A stretch of DNA of 36,792 nucleotides from a virus. Below the pieces are notes generated by a model that saw only the letters and a program-made list of their open reading frames with translations, was not told the origin of the DNA and searched no databases. A program made the position numbers and the translations under genes. Below are positions 23,804 to 33,233 of this stretch, piece by piece. The stretch lies in the IMG/VR virus record IMGVR_UViG_3300044630_004250, positions 1 through 36,792 of that record; one strand, 5' to 3'. Numbering within the stretch: the first letter of the stretch is position 1; each line of letters begins with the position of its first letter.

Positions 23804-25661
23804 TTATTCGGCTAATCAATTAAACGAGCATCTAAAATTAATAGATAGAAATCTATCTGAAGAAGAAGCGAAATACGAATTATATCGTTTTCTAAGAAAT
23901 AATATTGCTTATACTGCAGAATTATTTTTAGGAGTTAAATTATTTCCGTTCCAAACAATGGCAATTAAAGGAATGATGGTTTCCGATTATTCAATGTTTG
24001 TGTTTTCACGGGGTATGTCTAAAACGTATTCTACTGCAATTTATGTATTGCTTGAATGTTTATTAAATCCAAGAGCTAATATCGGTGTTATTGCGGGAAG
24101 TTTTAGACAGTCTAAACAAATTTTCCAAAAAATGGAAGATATATTATCTAAGCCAGAAGCAAAATTAGCAAAAGATTGTGGTGTTAAAATTACAAAAGGC
24201 ACAGATATGTGGACACTATCTATTGGCAATAGCAGGGCAATTGCTTTGCCATTAGCTAATGGAGAACGCTTACGTGGTTTTCGATTTAATCGAATAGTTC
24301 TTGATGAGTTCTTAACTATACCAGAAAAAATCTTTACGGAAGTTATTCTTCCATTCTTAGGGGTTATTGAAAACCCCATTGAAAGAGAGGAGCTTCATAA
24401 ATTAGAATCGAGAATAATCGATAAAGGCGAGATGCAAGAAGATGAAAGATATGTGTGGCCCAATAATAAATTGATAATCTTATCATCTCCGTCCTTTAAA
24501 TTTGAATATATGTATAAACTTTACAAAAAGTACGAATCATTAATTTTTGGAGAAGATCTTAGTCAAGAAAATGAAGATGAAGATGAATTAAGTGATAATG
24601 CCTATCGTTTAATAATGCAATTAAGTTATGATTGCGCTCCACAAAGGCTGTATGATCAAAATTTGCTTAAACAAGCAAAAGCAACAATGAGTGAAATGCA
24701 ATTTAAAAGAGAATTCGGAGCGCAATTTGTTGATGAAAGTGATGGTTATTTTAGACTATCTAAAATGGCTGCTTGCACAATTCCTGATGGAGATTTTCCA
24801 GCAGTTGAAGTTATTGGTAATCCTAGTGATGAATATATCATTTCATTTGACCCCAACTGGGCTGGAAATAGCAGCGCAGACCATTTTGCCATACAAGTAT
24901 TTAAAGTAAATAGAGAAGATCAAAAAGTATGTCTTGTTCATAGTTATGCTATTGCTGGAGTTGATTTAAAAGAACATATGTTTTATTTCTTTTATTTGAT
25001 CAATCACTTTAATATTGTAGGAATATGCGGAGACTATAATGGAGGAGTTCAATTTATAAATTCATGCAATGAAAGTGAATTATTCAAAAAAGCTGCATTA
25101 AAAATTAATACAATTGAAGTTGATTTTGATAAACCAGAATTATATCATGAAGAATTATTAATGTTTAAAAATCAATATAACCAAAAAGAAAGAAGATATT
25201 GTATTTTAAGAAAACCATCTGCTTCTTGGATTAGATCTGCAAATGAAATGCTTCAGGCATCAATTGATCATAAAAGAATCTTGTTTGCATCTAGAGCTAT
25301 TGACGAACATTTTGACGAACAAAGAAAAAAAACAATTCCTGTAGAAAATTTAAAGTGGGATTTAAAATTGTCAAAAACTTCACAAGCGGCGGCAATGATT
25401 GATTTTATTGATCATCAAAAAACAATGATAGAATTAACAAAATCTGAATGCGCCAACATTGAGGTCGTTTCGAATCCACAAGGAACTCAATCATTTCAAC
25501 TTCCACAAAATTTAAAACGCCAAAAAGGTCCAAATAGAGCTAGAAAAGACTCTTATTCAGCTTTAGTTCTTGGAAATTGGTTTTCAAAAATATTATTCGA
25601 CTCTGGCAACGTAAAAGAAGAAAAAAAAGAATTTAATACTTTTATTCCATTTTCAATTTGA
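23766..25661 (+). CDS. terL: Large terminase subunit
   Basis: A 631-aa DNA packaging motor. Walker A is the variant SRGMSKT (residues 81-87), Walker B is IVLDE (177-181) with the catalytic Glu, and a coupling motif SSPSF is at 239-243. The nuclease domain begins IISFDPNWAG (D361) with a second acidic site in GICGDYNGG (D422). The start lies 38 nt within the nuclease gene; a later start at MMVSDYS would lose part of the fold. It packages DNA into procapsids and cuts it. Confidence 0.95.
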   Translation: MAWQKGKQRFRLDYSANQLNEHLKLIDRNLSEEEAKYELYRFLRNNIAYTAELFLGVKLFPFQTMAIKGMMVSDYSMFVFSRGMSKTYSTAIYVLLECLLNPRANIGVIAGSFRQSKQIFQKMEDILSKPEAKLAKDCGVKITKGTDMWTLSIGNSRAIALPLANGERLRGFRFNRIVLDEFLTIPEKIFTEVILPFLGVIENPIEREELHKLESRIIDKGEMQEDERYVWPNNKLIILSSPSFKFEYMYKLYKKYESLIFGEDLSQENEDEDELSDNAYRLIMQLSYDCAPQRLYDQNLLKQAKATMSEMQFKREFGAQFVDESDGYFRLSKMAACTIPDGDFPAVEVIGNPSDEYIISFDPNWAGNSSADHFAIQVFKVNREDQKVCLVHSYAIAGVDLKEHMFYFFYLINHFNIVGICGDYNGGVQFINSCNESELFKKAALKINTIEVDFDKPELYHEELLMFKNQYNQKERRYCILRKPSASWIRSANEMLQASIDHKRILFASRAIDEHFDEQRKKTIPVENLKWDLKLSKTSQAAAMIDFIDHQKTMIELTKSECANIEVVSNPQGTQSFQLPQNLKRQKGPNRARKDSYSALVLGNWFSKILFDSGNVKEEKKEFNTFIPFSI

Positions 25662-25689
25662 AAGTTGAAAGTAACTTTTTAAAGTTAAG

Positions 25690-25703
25690 TGTAACAATTA
25701 CAT
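25690..25703 (+). promoter_or_regulatory. Late-type start motif before the portal gene
   Basis: TGTAACAAT (25690-25698) followed by TACAT and ATG. It sits in the only sizeable gap between terminase and portal (42 nt) and may be a late promoter -10. Confidence 0.4.
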
Positions 25704-27725
25704 ATGAGCAAAGAAAGAAGAAGTTATAAAAAAAGATCTGATTATTGGAAAAAATTTGAAAAAAACGAAAGCTCAATTGAAAATTTCAGCACACCTTTAG
25801 ATAGTTTTGCGCCAGATTTAGTGGGTGAAAGTTTATACGAATCAGTTCAAAATGTTAATAAATTATCATTTGGAAGTAGAACCGATGTTAGACAAAACGC
25901 TATAACATCAAGCTATACAACGAAAAGATTTAAAAACATAGATGATGGTCTGTTGCCATACGACTATTCTAGCGATTCTGTAGATGCTAGAGATGCAATT
26001 CAACTTTGTCAAAGAGCTTATTTTAATATTCCATCATTTAAATCAACAATAGATTTAATGTCAGAATTTGCAGATTCGGACATTTATTTAGAAGGTGGTT
26101 CAGAAAAAGCAAAAAGCTTTATCGAGGCATGGTTTAAAAGAATTAGAATGCATGACCTTAAGGCTCAATATTTTAGAGAATATTATCGCTCAGGAAATGT
26201 TTTCATGTATAGATTAGACGGAAAGATTAAAACAGATAACGCTCAAAAAATACTTGAATCTTATGGAGCTACTACAACAAAAACTCCAGTGCCTATTCGT
26301 TATTTAATGCTTAACCCTTCTGATATAGCTGTTAAGGGTAGTATATCTTTTAGTCAATATCAATATTTCAAAGTATTAACACCATATGAAATATCAAGAT
26401 TAAGAGAGCCAAAAACAGAGCATGAAAAAGAAATGTTTAACTCTCTTCCAGAGGATGTTCAAGTAAGAATTAAAACTGGTGTGGCAACAACATCTGAACG
26501 TTTGTATATTAAATTAGATTCTGATTTTCTTCATGTTATTTTTTCTAAAAAACAAGATTACGAACCACTTTCTATACCAATGGGTTTTCCAGTTTTAGAT
26601 GATATTAATAAAAAAATGGAATTAAAGAAAATTGATCAAGCAATAGCCCGTTCAATTGAGAATGTTGTTTTGTTAGTTACAATGGGAGCTGAACCAGATA
26701 AAGGTGGCATTAATCATAGAAATCTTGCAGCAATGCAACAAATTTTTAAAAATCAAAGTGTTGGCAGAGTTCTTGTTTCTGACTATACAACAAAAGCTGA
26801 TTTTATCATTCCAGATTTAAGAAAAGTTATAGGCAAAGAAAAATATGAAGTTTTGAATAAAGATATAGAAGAAGGACTTCAAAATATTTTAATTGGCGAA
26901 TCTAAATATGCAGATACCCAATTAAAACTTAAAATTTTCATGCAAAGATTAGATGAGGCCAGAGACTTATTCATTAAAGAGTTTTTACAACCAGAAGTCA
27001 AGCGACTTTGTAAGGCTATGGGTATGAGGAATTGGCCTATGGTAAAATTTGTTAAAACAGATACATTAGATAACTCTGATTTACAAAAACTTGTAACAAG
27101 AATGATGGAACTTGGTGTTCTTACTCCAGAACAAGGAATAAAAACAATTAACAGCGGTTCTTTCCCTAATGAAAATGATCTTATATCTGCTCAAGAAAAA
27201 TTCTTAAAGAATAGAGAAGATGGTTATTATATGCCATTAGTTAACAGCATTAATCTCAAACAAGAAGCTGAGTTAGATACTGTGCCACAAAAAACAAACA
27301 ACAAAGAAACTATTCAAAAAACTCCAGTTAAGCCTAATAACAAAACAGCTACTACATCTGCTCCTTCTGGAGGAAGACCAATTGGCACGAGTAAGGCTAA
27401 AAACGCTTTTTCTAGAAAAAACATTATTGAAGCAACAAAATTAATAAATGAATTTGAATTTAAGGCATTCGCAGAATTTGCAGAAAAATATGGAGTTGAG
27501 GATTTAGAGAATAATAAAAAAGATTTAGTTTCTAGCGTTTGTGAATCGATTATTGTTTCAAAAGAAAAAGATCAATGGGAATTAACTTTAGCAGCAATAC
27601 TTGATGATTTTGATTCAATTCAAGATCTTGGAATTTCAACAGAAATATTAGATATTGCATCAAAGCATCAGTTAGACGACTTATCTGCCGCAATTTTATA
27701 TCACTCAAATAAAATTATAGTGTAA
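25704..27725 (+). CDS. Portal protein
   Basis: A 673-aa protein in the position between large terminase and protease. It has the portal-like stretch DARDAIQLCQRAYFNIPSFK, then EAWFKRIRMHDLKAQYFREY and a long central core with IGKEKYEVLNKDI and GESKYADTQLKL. A Thr/Pro/Asn-rich linker (residues about 535-560) joins a C-terminal helical domain (residues about 570-673). It forms the dodecameric entry ring. No catalytic motif is expected. Confidence 0.85.
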   Translation: MSKERRSYKKRSDYWKKFEKNESSIENFSTPLDSFAPDLVGESLYESVQNVNKLSFGSRTDVRQNAITSSYTTKRFKNIDDGLLPYDYSSDSVDARDAIQLCQRAYFNIPSFKSTIDLMSEFADSDIYLEGGSEKAKSFIEAWFKRIRMHDLKAQYFREYYRSGNVFMYRLDGKIKTDNAQKILESYGATTTKTPVPIRYLMLNPSDIAVKGSISFSQYQYFKVLTPYEISRLREPKTEHEKEMFNSLPEDVQVRIKTGVATTSERLYIKLDSDFLHVIFSKKQDYEPLSIPMGFPVLDDINKKMELKKIDQAIARSIENVVLLVTMGAEPDKGGINHRNLAAMQQIFKNQSVGRVLVSDYTTKADFIIPDLRKVIGKEKYEVLNKDIEEGLQNILIGESKYADTQLKLKIFMQRLDEARDLFIKEFLQPEVKRLCKAMGMRNWPMVKFVKTDTLDNSDLQKLVTRMMELGVLTPEQGIKTINSGSFPNENDLISAQEKFLKNREDGYYMPLVNSINLKQEAELDTVPQKTNNKETIQKTPVKPNNKTATTSAPSGGRPIGTSKAKNAFSRKNIIEATKLINEFEFKAFAEFAEKYGVEDLENNKKDLVSSVCESIIVSKEKDQWELTLAAILDDFDSIQDLGISTEILDIASKHQLDDLSAAILYHSNKIIV

Positions 27726-27733
27726 TCAAAATT

Positions 27734-29311
27734 ATGTCAGAAGAATTACTTACAAAATTTGAAGGAACAATAAAAGTCATTTCTGAGAATGAATTTGGAA
27801 AATTTGGTATATCAAAAGGTTCCGTAATAGAAAAAGCAAAATCTTTGATGCCAGAATCTTTTGATGCTAAAAGCAACATTGACGTATTGCCTGTTGTTTT
27901 TAATCTGGCGGTTGTTAATAAATTTAATGCTAATGGAGATGGTATAGATTCCGAAACAGCAATAAACGCAGTTAAACGCTTCGCTAATAAACCAATAAAT
28001 ATTGAGCATAAAAAAAATAAAATTGTTGGACACATATTAAATGCATCTTTTTCGGATAAAGAACTAGACTTTAAAGACAATGACGTTCAATCTTTTTCTG
28101 GAAGAAAAGACCCCTATTATATAACTGCTGCAGGTTTAATTTATAAAAATATTTATCCAGAATTAGCTAATGCAATTATTCAAGCTTCAGACAAAGAAAA
28201 CAAAGAATATCAATCAATTTCAACAAGTTGGGAATTAGCTTTTAAAGATTATAAAATAGCTTACGGAGCATCAGATAGATTGCAAGATTCAAAAATTATT
28301 GAAAATGAATCAGAAGCTCAGGAAATGAAAAAACATTTAAAAGGTTTTGGCGGCAAGGGTTTAGATAAAGATGGACAAATGGTAAATCGATTAATTGTCG
28401 GAGAAGTTTATCCACTTGGGGCAGCATTAACAACAAATCCAGCAGCAAATGTTTCTGGCGTATATCTACTACAGGAAGATGAAGAAGAAGATGAGCGTGA
28501 AGAAGAAGATGGCGACGATAATCAAGAAAGTGTATCAAATATTGAATTACTAAATAATTCTTCAAAAGAAAATAAACAAAAAAATTCCCTAATTAATAAA
28601 AACATTGTAAAGATTAAAAAATTTAAAAACATTTTAAATATGAACGACAAACAATTCGACCAATTCTTAGAAAAGTTAGAGCAAAGCATTGCTTCAATCA
28701 GTTCTGAAGAGTCTCAAGCCAAATCAATTAGTTTGATTATGAGGGATGCATTAGCAGAACAAGCAGATTCATGGAAATCTCAAGTTCAGCAAGAGCGCGA
28801 ATCAAAACAACAAATTGAAAACGATCTCCTTCAATTAAAAGCTTCTTTTGAGGACGCTAAAAAAGAATTGGACGAGATAAGAGCAGAAAATGCAATTAAA
28901 GCTGCAGCTGATTTATTTAATTCTCGCATGAACTTCTTGGAGGATCAATATAGCTTTTCAGAAAAAGAAATGCAATTTGTTGTTGCTGAGGTAAAACAAC
29001 TTGAAGACTCAGAAGATTCATTCGAACAATATAAAGAAAAACTTTCTGTTCTTTTCGCTCACAAACTTAAATCAACAATTTCCTCTTTGGAAGAAGAGGT
29101 AAGAAATCGCATTGAACAAGAAGTTACAAAAAGACTCGAAACTTCAAGCGCTTCAAAAGTTGAAGAAAAGATTGTTGAAGAAGAGCAAGAAGAAGATTTG
29201 GAAGTAGAAGAATCTGAAGCAAATATTCCTAATAACAATGGGGAGATTTCTACAAAAGTTTCACTTATTCAAAAGTTGAAAGACAGTTTTTCTGTCGAAG
29301 TTAAAATATAA
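27734..29311 (+). CDS. Prohead protease fused to scaffold
   Basis: A 525-aa protein. The N-terminal part (residues about 1-260) fits a prohead serine protease: NIEHKKNKIVGH with H92, then EYQSISTSWE with candidate serines at 161-165. After an acidic DEEEDEREEEDGDD linker comes a coiled-coil domain (residues about 303-475) typical of scaffold. An internal ATG at 28640 could start a separate 223-aa scaffold. It processes capsid proteins during maturation. Confidence 0.8.
   Translation: MSEELLTKFEGTIKVISENEFGKFGISKGSVIEKAKSLMPESFDAKSNIDVLPVVFNLAVVNKFNANGDGIDSETAINAVKRFANKPINIEHKKNKIVGHILNASFSDKELDFKDNDVQSFSGRKDPYYITAAGLIYKNIYPELANAIIQASDKENKEYQSISTSWELAFKDYKIAYGASDRLQDSKIIENESEAQEMKKHLKGFGGKGLDKDGQMVNRLIVGEVYPLGAALTTNPAANVSGVYLLQEDEEEDEREEEDGDDNQESVSNIELLNNSSKENKQKNSLINKNIVKIKKFKNILNMNDKQFDQFLEKLEQSIASISSEESQAKSISLIMRDALAEQADSWKSQVQQERESKQQIENDLLQLKASFEDAKKELDEIRAENAIKAAADLFNSRMNFLEDQYSFSEKEMQFVVAEVKQLEDSEDSFEQYKEKLSVLFAHKLKSTISSLEEEVRNRIEQEVTKRLETSSASKVEEKIVEEEQEEDLEVEESEANIPNNNGEISTKVSLIQKLKDSFSVEVKI
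28640..29311 (+). CDS. Possible nested scaffold protein from an internal start
   Basis: ATG at 28640 is in frame with the protease gene, just after the basic linker (KNIVKIKKFKN). It is preceded by an A/T-rich stretch (ATTTTAAATATG) like other gene starts here. The product (MNDKQFDQFLEKLEQSIASI...) would be a 223-aa coiled-coil scaffold. The same arrangement is known from lambda C/Nu3. Not proven. Confidence 0.4.
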   Translation: MNDKQFDQFLEKLEQSIASISSEESQAKSISLIMRDALAEQADSWKSQVQQERESKQQIENDLLQLKASFEDAKKELDEIRAENAIKAAADLFNSRMNFLEDQYSFSEKEMQFVVAEVKQLEDSEDSFEQYKEKLSVLFAHKLKSTISSLEEEVRNRIEQEVTKRLETSSASKVEEKIVEEEQEEDLEVEESEANIPNNNGEISTKVSLIQKLKDSFSVEVKI

Positions 29312-29342
29312 AATATAAAATATAATCTAAAAACAAAATATT

Positions 29343-29984
29343 ATGGCAAATACATTATCTAGAATATTACCATTCCGCCAGTACAACGAAAATGATGTAG
29401 TTAATTTCTACTCATTAAACGAAGTAACTGGTGCGGCTGGATCACTCGTTAAAGTCAGCAACGCTAACCTTGATCAAGATCCAGTTAACTATGTTACCCG
29501 TGGCGATGCTTATGGGTATTTAAATGCATTAGCTCACTCAACATCTCTTTATCCAGAGGTTCCTTATAAAGTATCCAAAGTTGTATCAACAGGAGACTTT
29601 TTTAGCGGTGCTCCTCTTGGCATTATGCTTAGAGATGTACGTGCAGTTGACGAAAACGGTCAAAATCTTCTTTACTATCCTCAGAAGAGAGAAGAGCTTC
29701 AGTGCGTACTTTCTGGCGAGGCAGTTCCAGTCCTTACTAAAGGAGTTCTTACGTTCACTCAAACCGCATTTACCAATGCAGGTCTTGGTGGCGCACACCG
29801 TCCAGCAGTTGGTGATTGGATTGTTCCAAGTGTTGACGGAGCTTTTACAGGTATCAAAACTGCAGATAAGCAAGCTTATACGAACTATAAAGTCGGAGTT
29901 GTTTTAGCAACTGGAACACGCGAGTCAGCGCAAGATGTCGATGCGTTTACAGGTTATTACGCAATGGTTAAAATTGATCTCTAA
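29343..29984 (+). CDS. Head decoration-like protein, 213 aa
   Basis: It lies between protease/scaffold and major capsid, the usual place for a decoration protein. The sequence is beta-rich with Gly/Ala/Thr (VTGAAGSLVKVSNANL, GVLTFTQTAFTNAGLG) and no membrane or signal. Codons are visibly richer in G and C than in neighbours except the capsid gene, as in highly expressed proteins. Assigned by position. Confidence 0.5.
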   Translation: MANTLSRILPFRQYNENDVVNFYSLNEVTGAAGSLVKVSNANLDQDPVNYVTRGDAYGYLNALAHSTSLYPEVPYKVSKVVSTGDFFSGAPLGIMLRDVRAVDENGQNLLYYPQKREELQCVLSGEAVPVLTKGVLTFTQTAFTNAGLGGAHRPAVGDWIVPSVDGAFTGIKTADKQAYTNYKVGVVLATGTRESAQDVDAFTGYYAMVKIDL

Positions 29985-30003
29985 CTCTTAATAAATCACG
30001 AAA

Positions 30004-31131
30004 ATGAAAATTACAATTAAAAGAACAGACGAACAACTTGCATTAGTTAAGGCTATGGCAAGCAATAATCGTGAAGAGGCTTACGAAGCTCAAGCTGCGG
30101 TTGCAACTCTTATTGGTCCAGTGCTTAGTGAGGTAATTAACAACGCTCAATCCGTTGGTAGTTTATTCTCAACATTCACCTACCAATCTGACGATAATCC
30201 TTCTCTTCCTCTTGATCTATTTCACGATATCACAGACGAAGATTACATTCAGGTTTATTCTCAGCAAGTTGCTGGTGGACTTCCATATAGTCAAGTCTTC
30301 CCTGCACACAACGAACTCAAGTTCAGCACTTATACGCTCGATACTGCTTACGCATTTGATCGTAAATACGCCCGTAAGAGCAGACTTGATGTTGTTAGCA
30401 AGACATTTACTCGCATGGCTCAAGAAATTCTTCTTAAGCAAGAAAAAACAGCGTTTAATGTTCTTGCGACAGCGCTTGTTAACGGGAATACGAAATCAGC
30501 CCCTGGTGGCAGTATGACAAAAGGAAATCATATCATTGAAGCAACTACCGCTAATCAATTCACACTTAATGATTTCAATAGGTTGATTACTCTTAGTAAG
30601 CGCATCAATGCTTCCTTCTCAGCTGGCACTCCAGTTGGAGGTTCAAAGATTGGCGTTACAGATCTTCTTGTTTCTCCAGAAATGGTTCAAGAACTTCGTG
30701 CGATGGCTTACAATCCAGTAAATACCCGTCAAGCAACTTCTGGCACAACATCTATTCCTGCTACAGATACTCTTCGTGAGCAACTCTACAGTGCAGCTGG
30801 CCTTCCAAGCTTCTATGGTATCAATATCATTGAAGTGCTTGAAATGGGTATCAACCAACGCTTCAATAGGATTTTTGATGCAGTTCGTGCATCTAATAGC
30901 GTTACCCTTGCTAATTGGTCGCAAACTGATGATGAAATTCTCATTGGCGTTGATCGTTCGCGTGACGCTCTTATTCGCCCAGTTCTTCTTGAAGAAGGTA
31001 GTGCGAATGAACTTACGGTTGCAGTTGACGACCAATTCTCTCTTCGTCAAAATAAGATTGGCTATTATGGCCGTCTTGAAGAGGGTCGTGTTGTTCTTGA
31101 TGACCGCGCTCTTGTCGGACTTTACGTTTAA
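30004..31131 (+). CDS. Major capsid protein
   Basis: A 375-aa protein that assembles the head shell. Its order in the module, length and HK97-fold-like layout support this: N-terminal helices (residues about 5-50), a beta-rich E-loop-like region (SDDNPSLPLDLFHDI), then a helix with AQEILLKQEKTAFNVLATAL, and a P-domain/A-domain C-terminus. It is followed by a strong terminator. Codons are G/C-richer than the module average. Confidence 0.85.
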   Translation: MKITIKRTDEQLALVKAMASNNREEAYEAQAAVATLIGPVLSEVINNAQSVGSLFSTFTYQSDDNPSLPLDLFHDITDEDYIQVYSQQVAGGLPYSQVFPAHNELKFSTYTLDTAYAFDRKYARKSRLDVVSKTFTRMAQEILLKQEKTAFNVLATALVNGNTKSAPGGSMTKGNHIIEATTANQFTLNDFNRLITLSKRINASFSAGTPVGGSKIGVTDLLVSPEMVQELRAMAYNPVNTRQATSGTTSIPATDTLREQLYSAAGLPSFYGINIIEVLEMGINQRFNRIFDAVRASNSVTLANWSQTDDEILIGVDRSRDALIRPVLLEEGSANELTVAVDDQFSLRQNKIGYYGRLEEGRVVLDDRALVGLYV

Positions 31132-31148
31132 TGTAAAAAAAATTAAAA

Positions 31149-31181
31149 GAGTCACCCTTAATTGGGTGGCTCTTTTTTTTT
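31149..31181 (+). terminator. Intrinsic terminator after the capsid gene
   Basis: GAGTCACCC-TTAATT-GGGTGGCTC with one G-U pair, then nine T. It lies 18 nt after the capsid stop and separates abundant head proteins from the neck genes. Confidence 0.9.
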
Positions 31182-31212
31182 GATTTTTTTAAAAAAAATA
31201 TTATTATATAAT
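31182..31212 (+). promoter_or_regulatory. Probable promoter region of the neck genes
   Basis: A very AT-rich stretch directly after the terminator contains TTGATT at its start and TATTAT and TATAAT just before the ATG at 31213. It should restart transcription of the tail and neck genes. Confidence 0.4.
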
Positions 31213-31647
31213 ATGAATCCACAAGAATACGATAAAAAAATCTCACAATTTAAAAACGAAGATCCAAAAAAACATTTTGACACCACTCATCTTGAAGAAT
31301 TTGACATTGTTGACGGTAAGAGTAGAAAAGAACAGGACATTCAACATTTGCGTGATTTAGAGGAATTGCTTGGTGTTAAGGACGTTAATCCTTACGGCAC
31401 ATTAAATCAGGAAATTTTTGCTGAAAGAATAGATTCAATGACATTAACTGATCTTCAAAATTTAGCTATAAGAGTTGGAATACCACCAGCAAGAAACAAC
31501 ATAGAATTAAAGAAAAATTTAAAAAGATCTTTGGAAATTTATATCAGACAACACAACATAGGATCTTCTGTTGCTGCTCGACCAGTCATAGATCCAAGTT
31601 CCCCAAATTACGAATCTGTTGTAAGACTCTTTAAAGAGGGTATTTAA
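31213..31647 (+). CDS. Neck/head-associated protein, 144 aa
   Basis: It starts at the ATG right after the promoter region; the longer frame from 31162 would run through the terminator. The C-terminal half MTLTDLQNLAIRVGIPPARN has the helix-turn-helix pattern of a SAP-like fold. The N-terminus is acidic and helical. Position after the capsid suggests a head-completion or structural role. The stop overlaps the next ATG (TAATG). Confidence 0.55.
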   Translation: MNPQEYDKKISQFKNEDPKKHFDTTHLEEFDIVDGKSRKEQDIQHLRDLEELLGVKDVNPYGTLNQEIFAERIDSMTLTDLQNLAIRVGIPPARNNIELKKNLKRSLEIYIRQHNIGSSVAARPVIDPSSPNYESVVRLFKEGI

Positions 31648-32171
31648 TGAACGATCTTGGTAATTTAGCTTATAGTATAATTAAATATGAATTTAAAGAA
31701 GACGCAAGTCGTTTCCCAATTTCATATATTTCTGGTTGGCTTGACGCTCATATTGGCGAATTAAACACGTATCTTCATCAAGATTTTTATTTAGATGAAA
31801 GTGGAAGCTTTCAACCAAGAAATCTGACGAAAGAAGAATCTCATATTTTTTCTACATTATATGAAATCCATTATTACGAAAAGGCTAGTAGAGAAGTTTT
31901 AAGATCATTGGTATATCCAACATCTTCAGACTCGGCTGGAGATTGGATAATGATTAAAGAAGGAGACACGACAATCCAAAGACAAAGCAAGGCGAGTATT
32001 TCTAGCGAGTTCTCTTCGTTTGTAAAACAAGCAGAAAAAAAACTATCAGACCTTCTTTATCAATACAATATGAATCAATCTTCACCTGGCCAAGTTGCTG
32101 GAATAGACGGTACTGTTCCAATTAATGGATTCGATTACTATAGAGACAATTCTTATAGGAGATCATTATAA
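31647..32171 (+). CDS. Head-tail connector-like protein, 174 aa
   Basis: It starts on the last base of the previous stop. Helical N-terminal half (YSIIKYEFKEDASRFPISYI, HIGELNTYLHQDF). The middle (HIFSTLYEIHYYEKASREVL) and short loops fit adaptor proteins that attach to the portal. Assigned by position and size. No motif. TAATG overlap continues to the next gene. Confidence 0.5.
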   Translation: MNDLGNLAYSIIKYEFKEDASRFPISYISGWLDAHIGELNTYLHQDFYLDESGSFQPRNLTKEESHIFSTLYEIHYYEKASREVLRSLVYPTSSDSAGDWIMIKEGDTTIQRQSKASISSEFSSFVKQAEKKLSDLLYQYNMNQSSPGQVAGIDGTVPINGFDYYRDNSYRRSL

Positions 32172-32617
32172 TGCCGTCATTCATAACACCTTCTCAAAAA
32201 AACGCTTTTGATCAAGCATTAAATAACATGCATGATACCTTTGCTAGAGATATTTATGTTTATGTTGAAGAGGTGCAATCTATGCCAATAAATTTAAATT
32301 ACAACGCTTTATATGGTAGAGTAAAAAATCAATCTAATAGCCAGTTGAATAAAGTATTAACAAAATACCAATATAAGGCGAGAATTTATTATCCATCATC
32401 ACAAAATCAATCAATTTCAGATTTCAATGCTCAAACAAATTTAATTGCTTCTGAGGGAAGAGTTAGAATAAAAGTTAAACTAGAAGCTGTCGAAAAGATA
32501 AAAATTTGCTCCAAAATTGAAATAGACGACAATCTATATGTGTTGGATTCTGATTTTAAAATTGAAGATCAAATTTCACAAAATTTTTATACATTATATT
32601 TAAAACGTGAAAACTAA
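32171..32617 (+). CDS. Head-closure-like protein, 148 aa
   Basis: Beta-rich after a helical start (FITPSQKNAFDQALNNMHDT). Later strands (RVRIKVKLEAVEKIKICSKI, NLYVLDSDFKIEDQISQNFY) fit a small beta barrel as in head-closure/stopper proteins. Assigned by position. Overlaps the next gene by 11 nt. Confidence 0.5.
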   Translation: MPSFITPSQKNAFDQALNNMHDTFARDIYVYVEEVQSMPINLNYNALYGRVKNQSNSQLNKVLTKYQYKARIYYPSSQNQSISDFNAQTNLIASEGRVRIKVKLEAVEKIKICSKIEIDDNLYVLDSDFKIEDQISQNFYTLYLKREN

Positions 32618-33233
32618 TTTCATTAGTTCGTCAAAATTTGCTGTTAAGATAAATGCAAAACAATTATTGAGAGAAGTCGTTGAAAAAAATGGAAACGAAT
32701 TGAGTTCATTAATTCAACAATATGTAGAGCCAAAAGTTCAAGAGGCTCATAAAAAAATGATTCAAGACTTTGAATCACATCCAGTTACAAAAGAAATAAG
32801 TTCTGGACCCAATTCCGCAAATTCAAGTGGACTTCTTGGTGGTTATGGAAATTTATTTTCATTTATTGGTTTTTCTTCAGGAGATTCTCCAATACAAATA
32901 ATTTCCACTATTATAAATAAAACAACAACAACAACTGTAAAGAAATCTGGCAGTGATGGAAAATTTATAATTACAATAAAAGCGCCAACAAAAGAACAAA
33001 TTTACGCAGCATCACCAATACCATGGCTATCGGGCAGAAGCTGGGTTGATGGAATAGAAAAGGGAATAAGTGGATTAGGTAGGTATTTATATTCAAGTGT
33101 TGGATTTGATGAATCGAACTCTGGAACAGGTATACAAGTTAAAAAAAGAACTTCTAGTGTAAAGCTTAGAAATACTCCATATTTATCTAAAATATTGAGT
33201 GATTTTAAAAATAAAATTAGTGAAATTAAATGA
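32607..33233 (+). CDS. Tail-completion-like protein, 208 aa
   Basis: Helical start (AVKINAKQLLREVVEKNGNE), a Gly/Ser-rich middle (SGPNSANSSGLLGGYGNLFS) and a strand-rich C-terminus. The order closure-completion-terminator is common in tailed phages, and this position fits. No family is recognised. ATGA overlap with the next gene. Confidence 0.45.
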   Translation: MKTNFISSSKFAVKINAKQLLREVVEKNGNELSSLIQQYVEPKVQEAHKKMIQDFESHPVTKEISSGPNSANSSGLLGGYGNLFSFIGFSSGDSPIQIISTIINKTTTTTVKKSGSDGKFIITIKAPTKEQIYAASPIPWLSGRSWVDGIEKGISGLGRYLYSSVGFDESNSGTGIQVKKRTSSVKLRNTPYLSKILSDFKNKISEIK

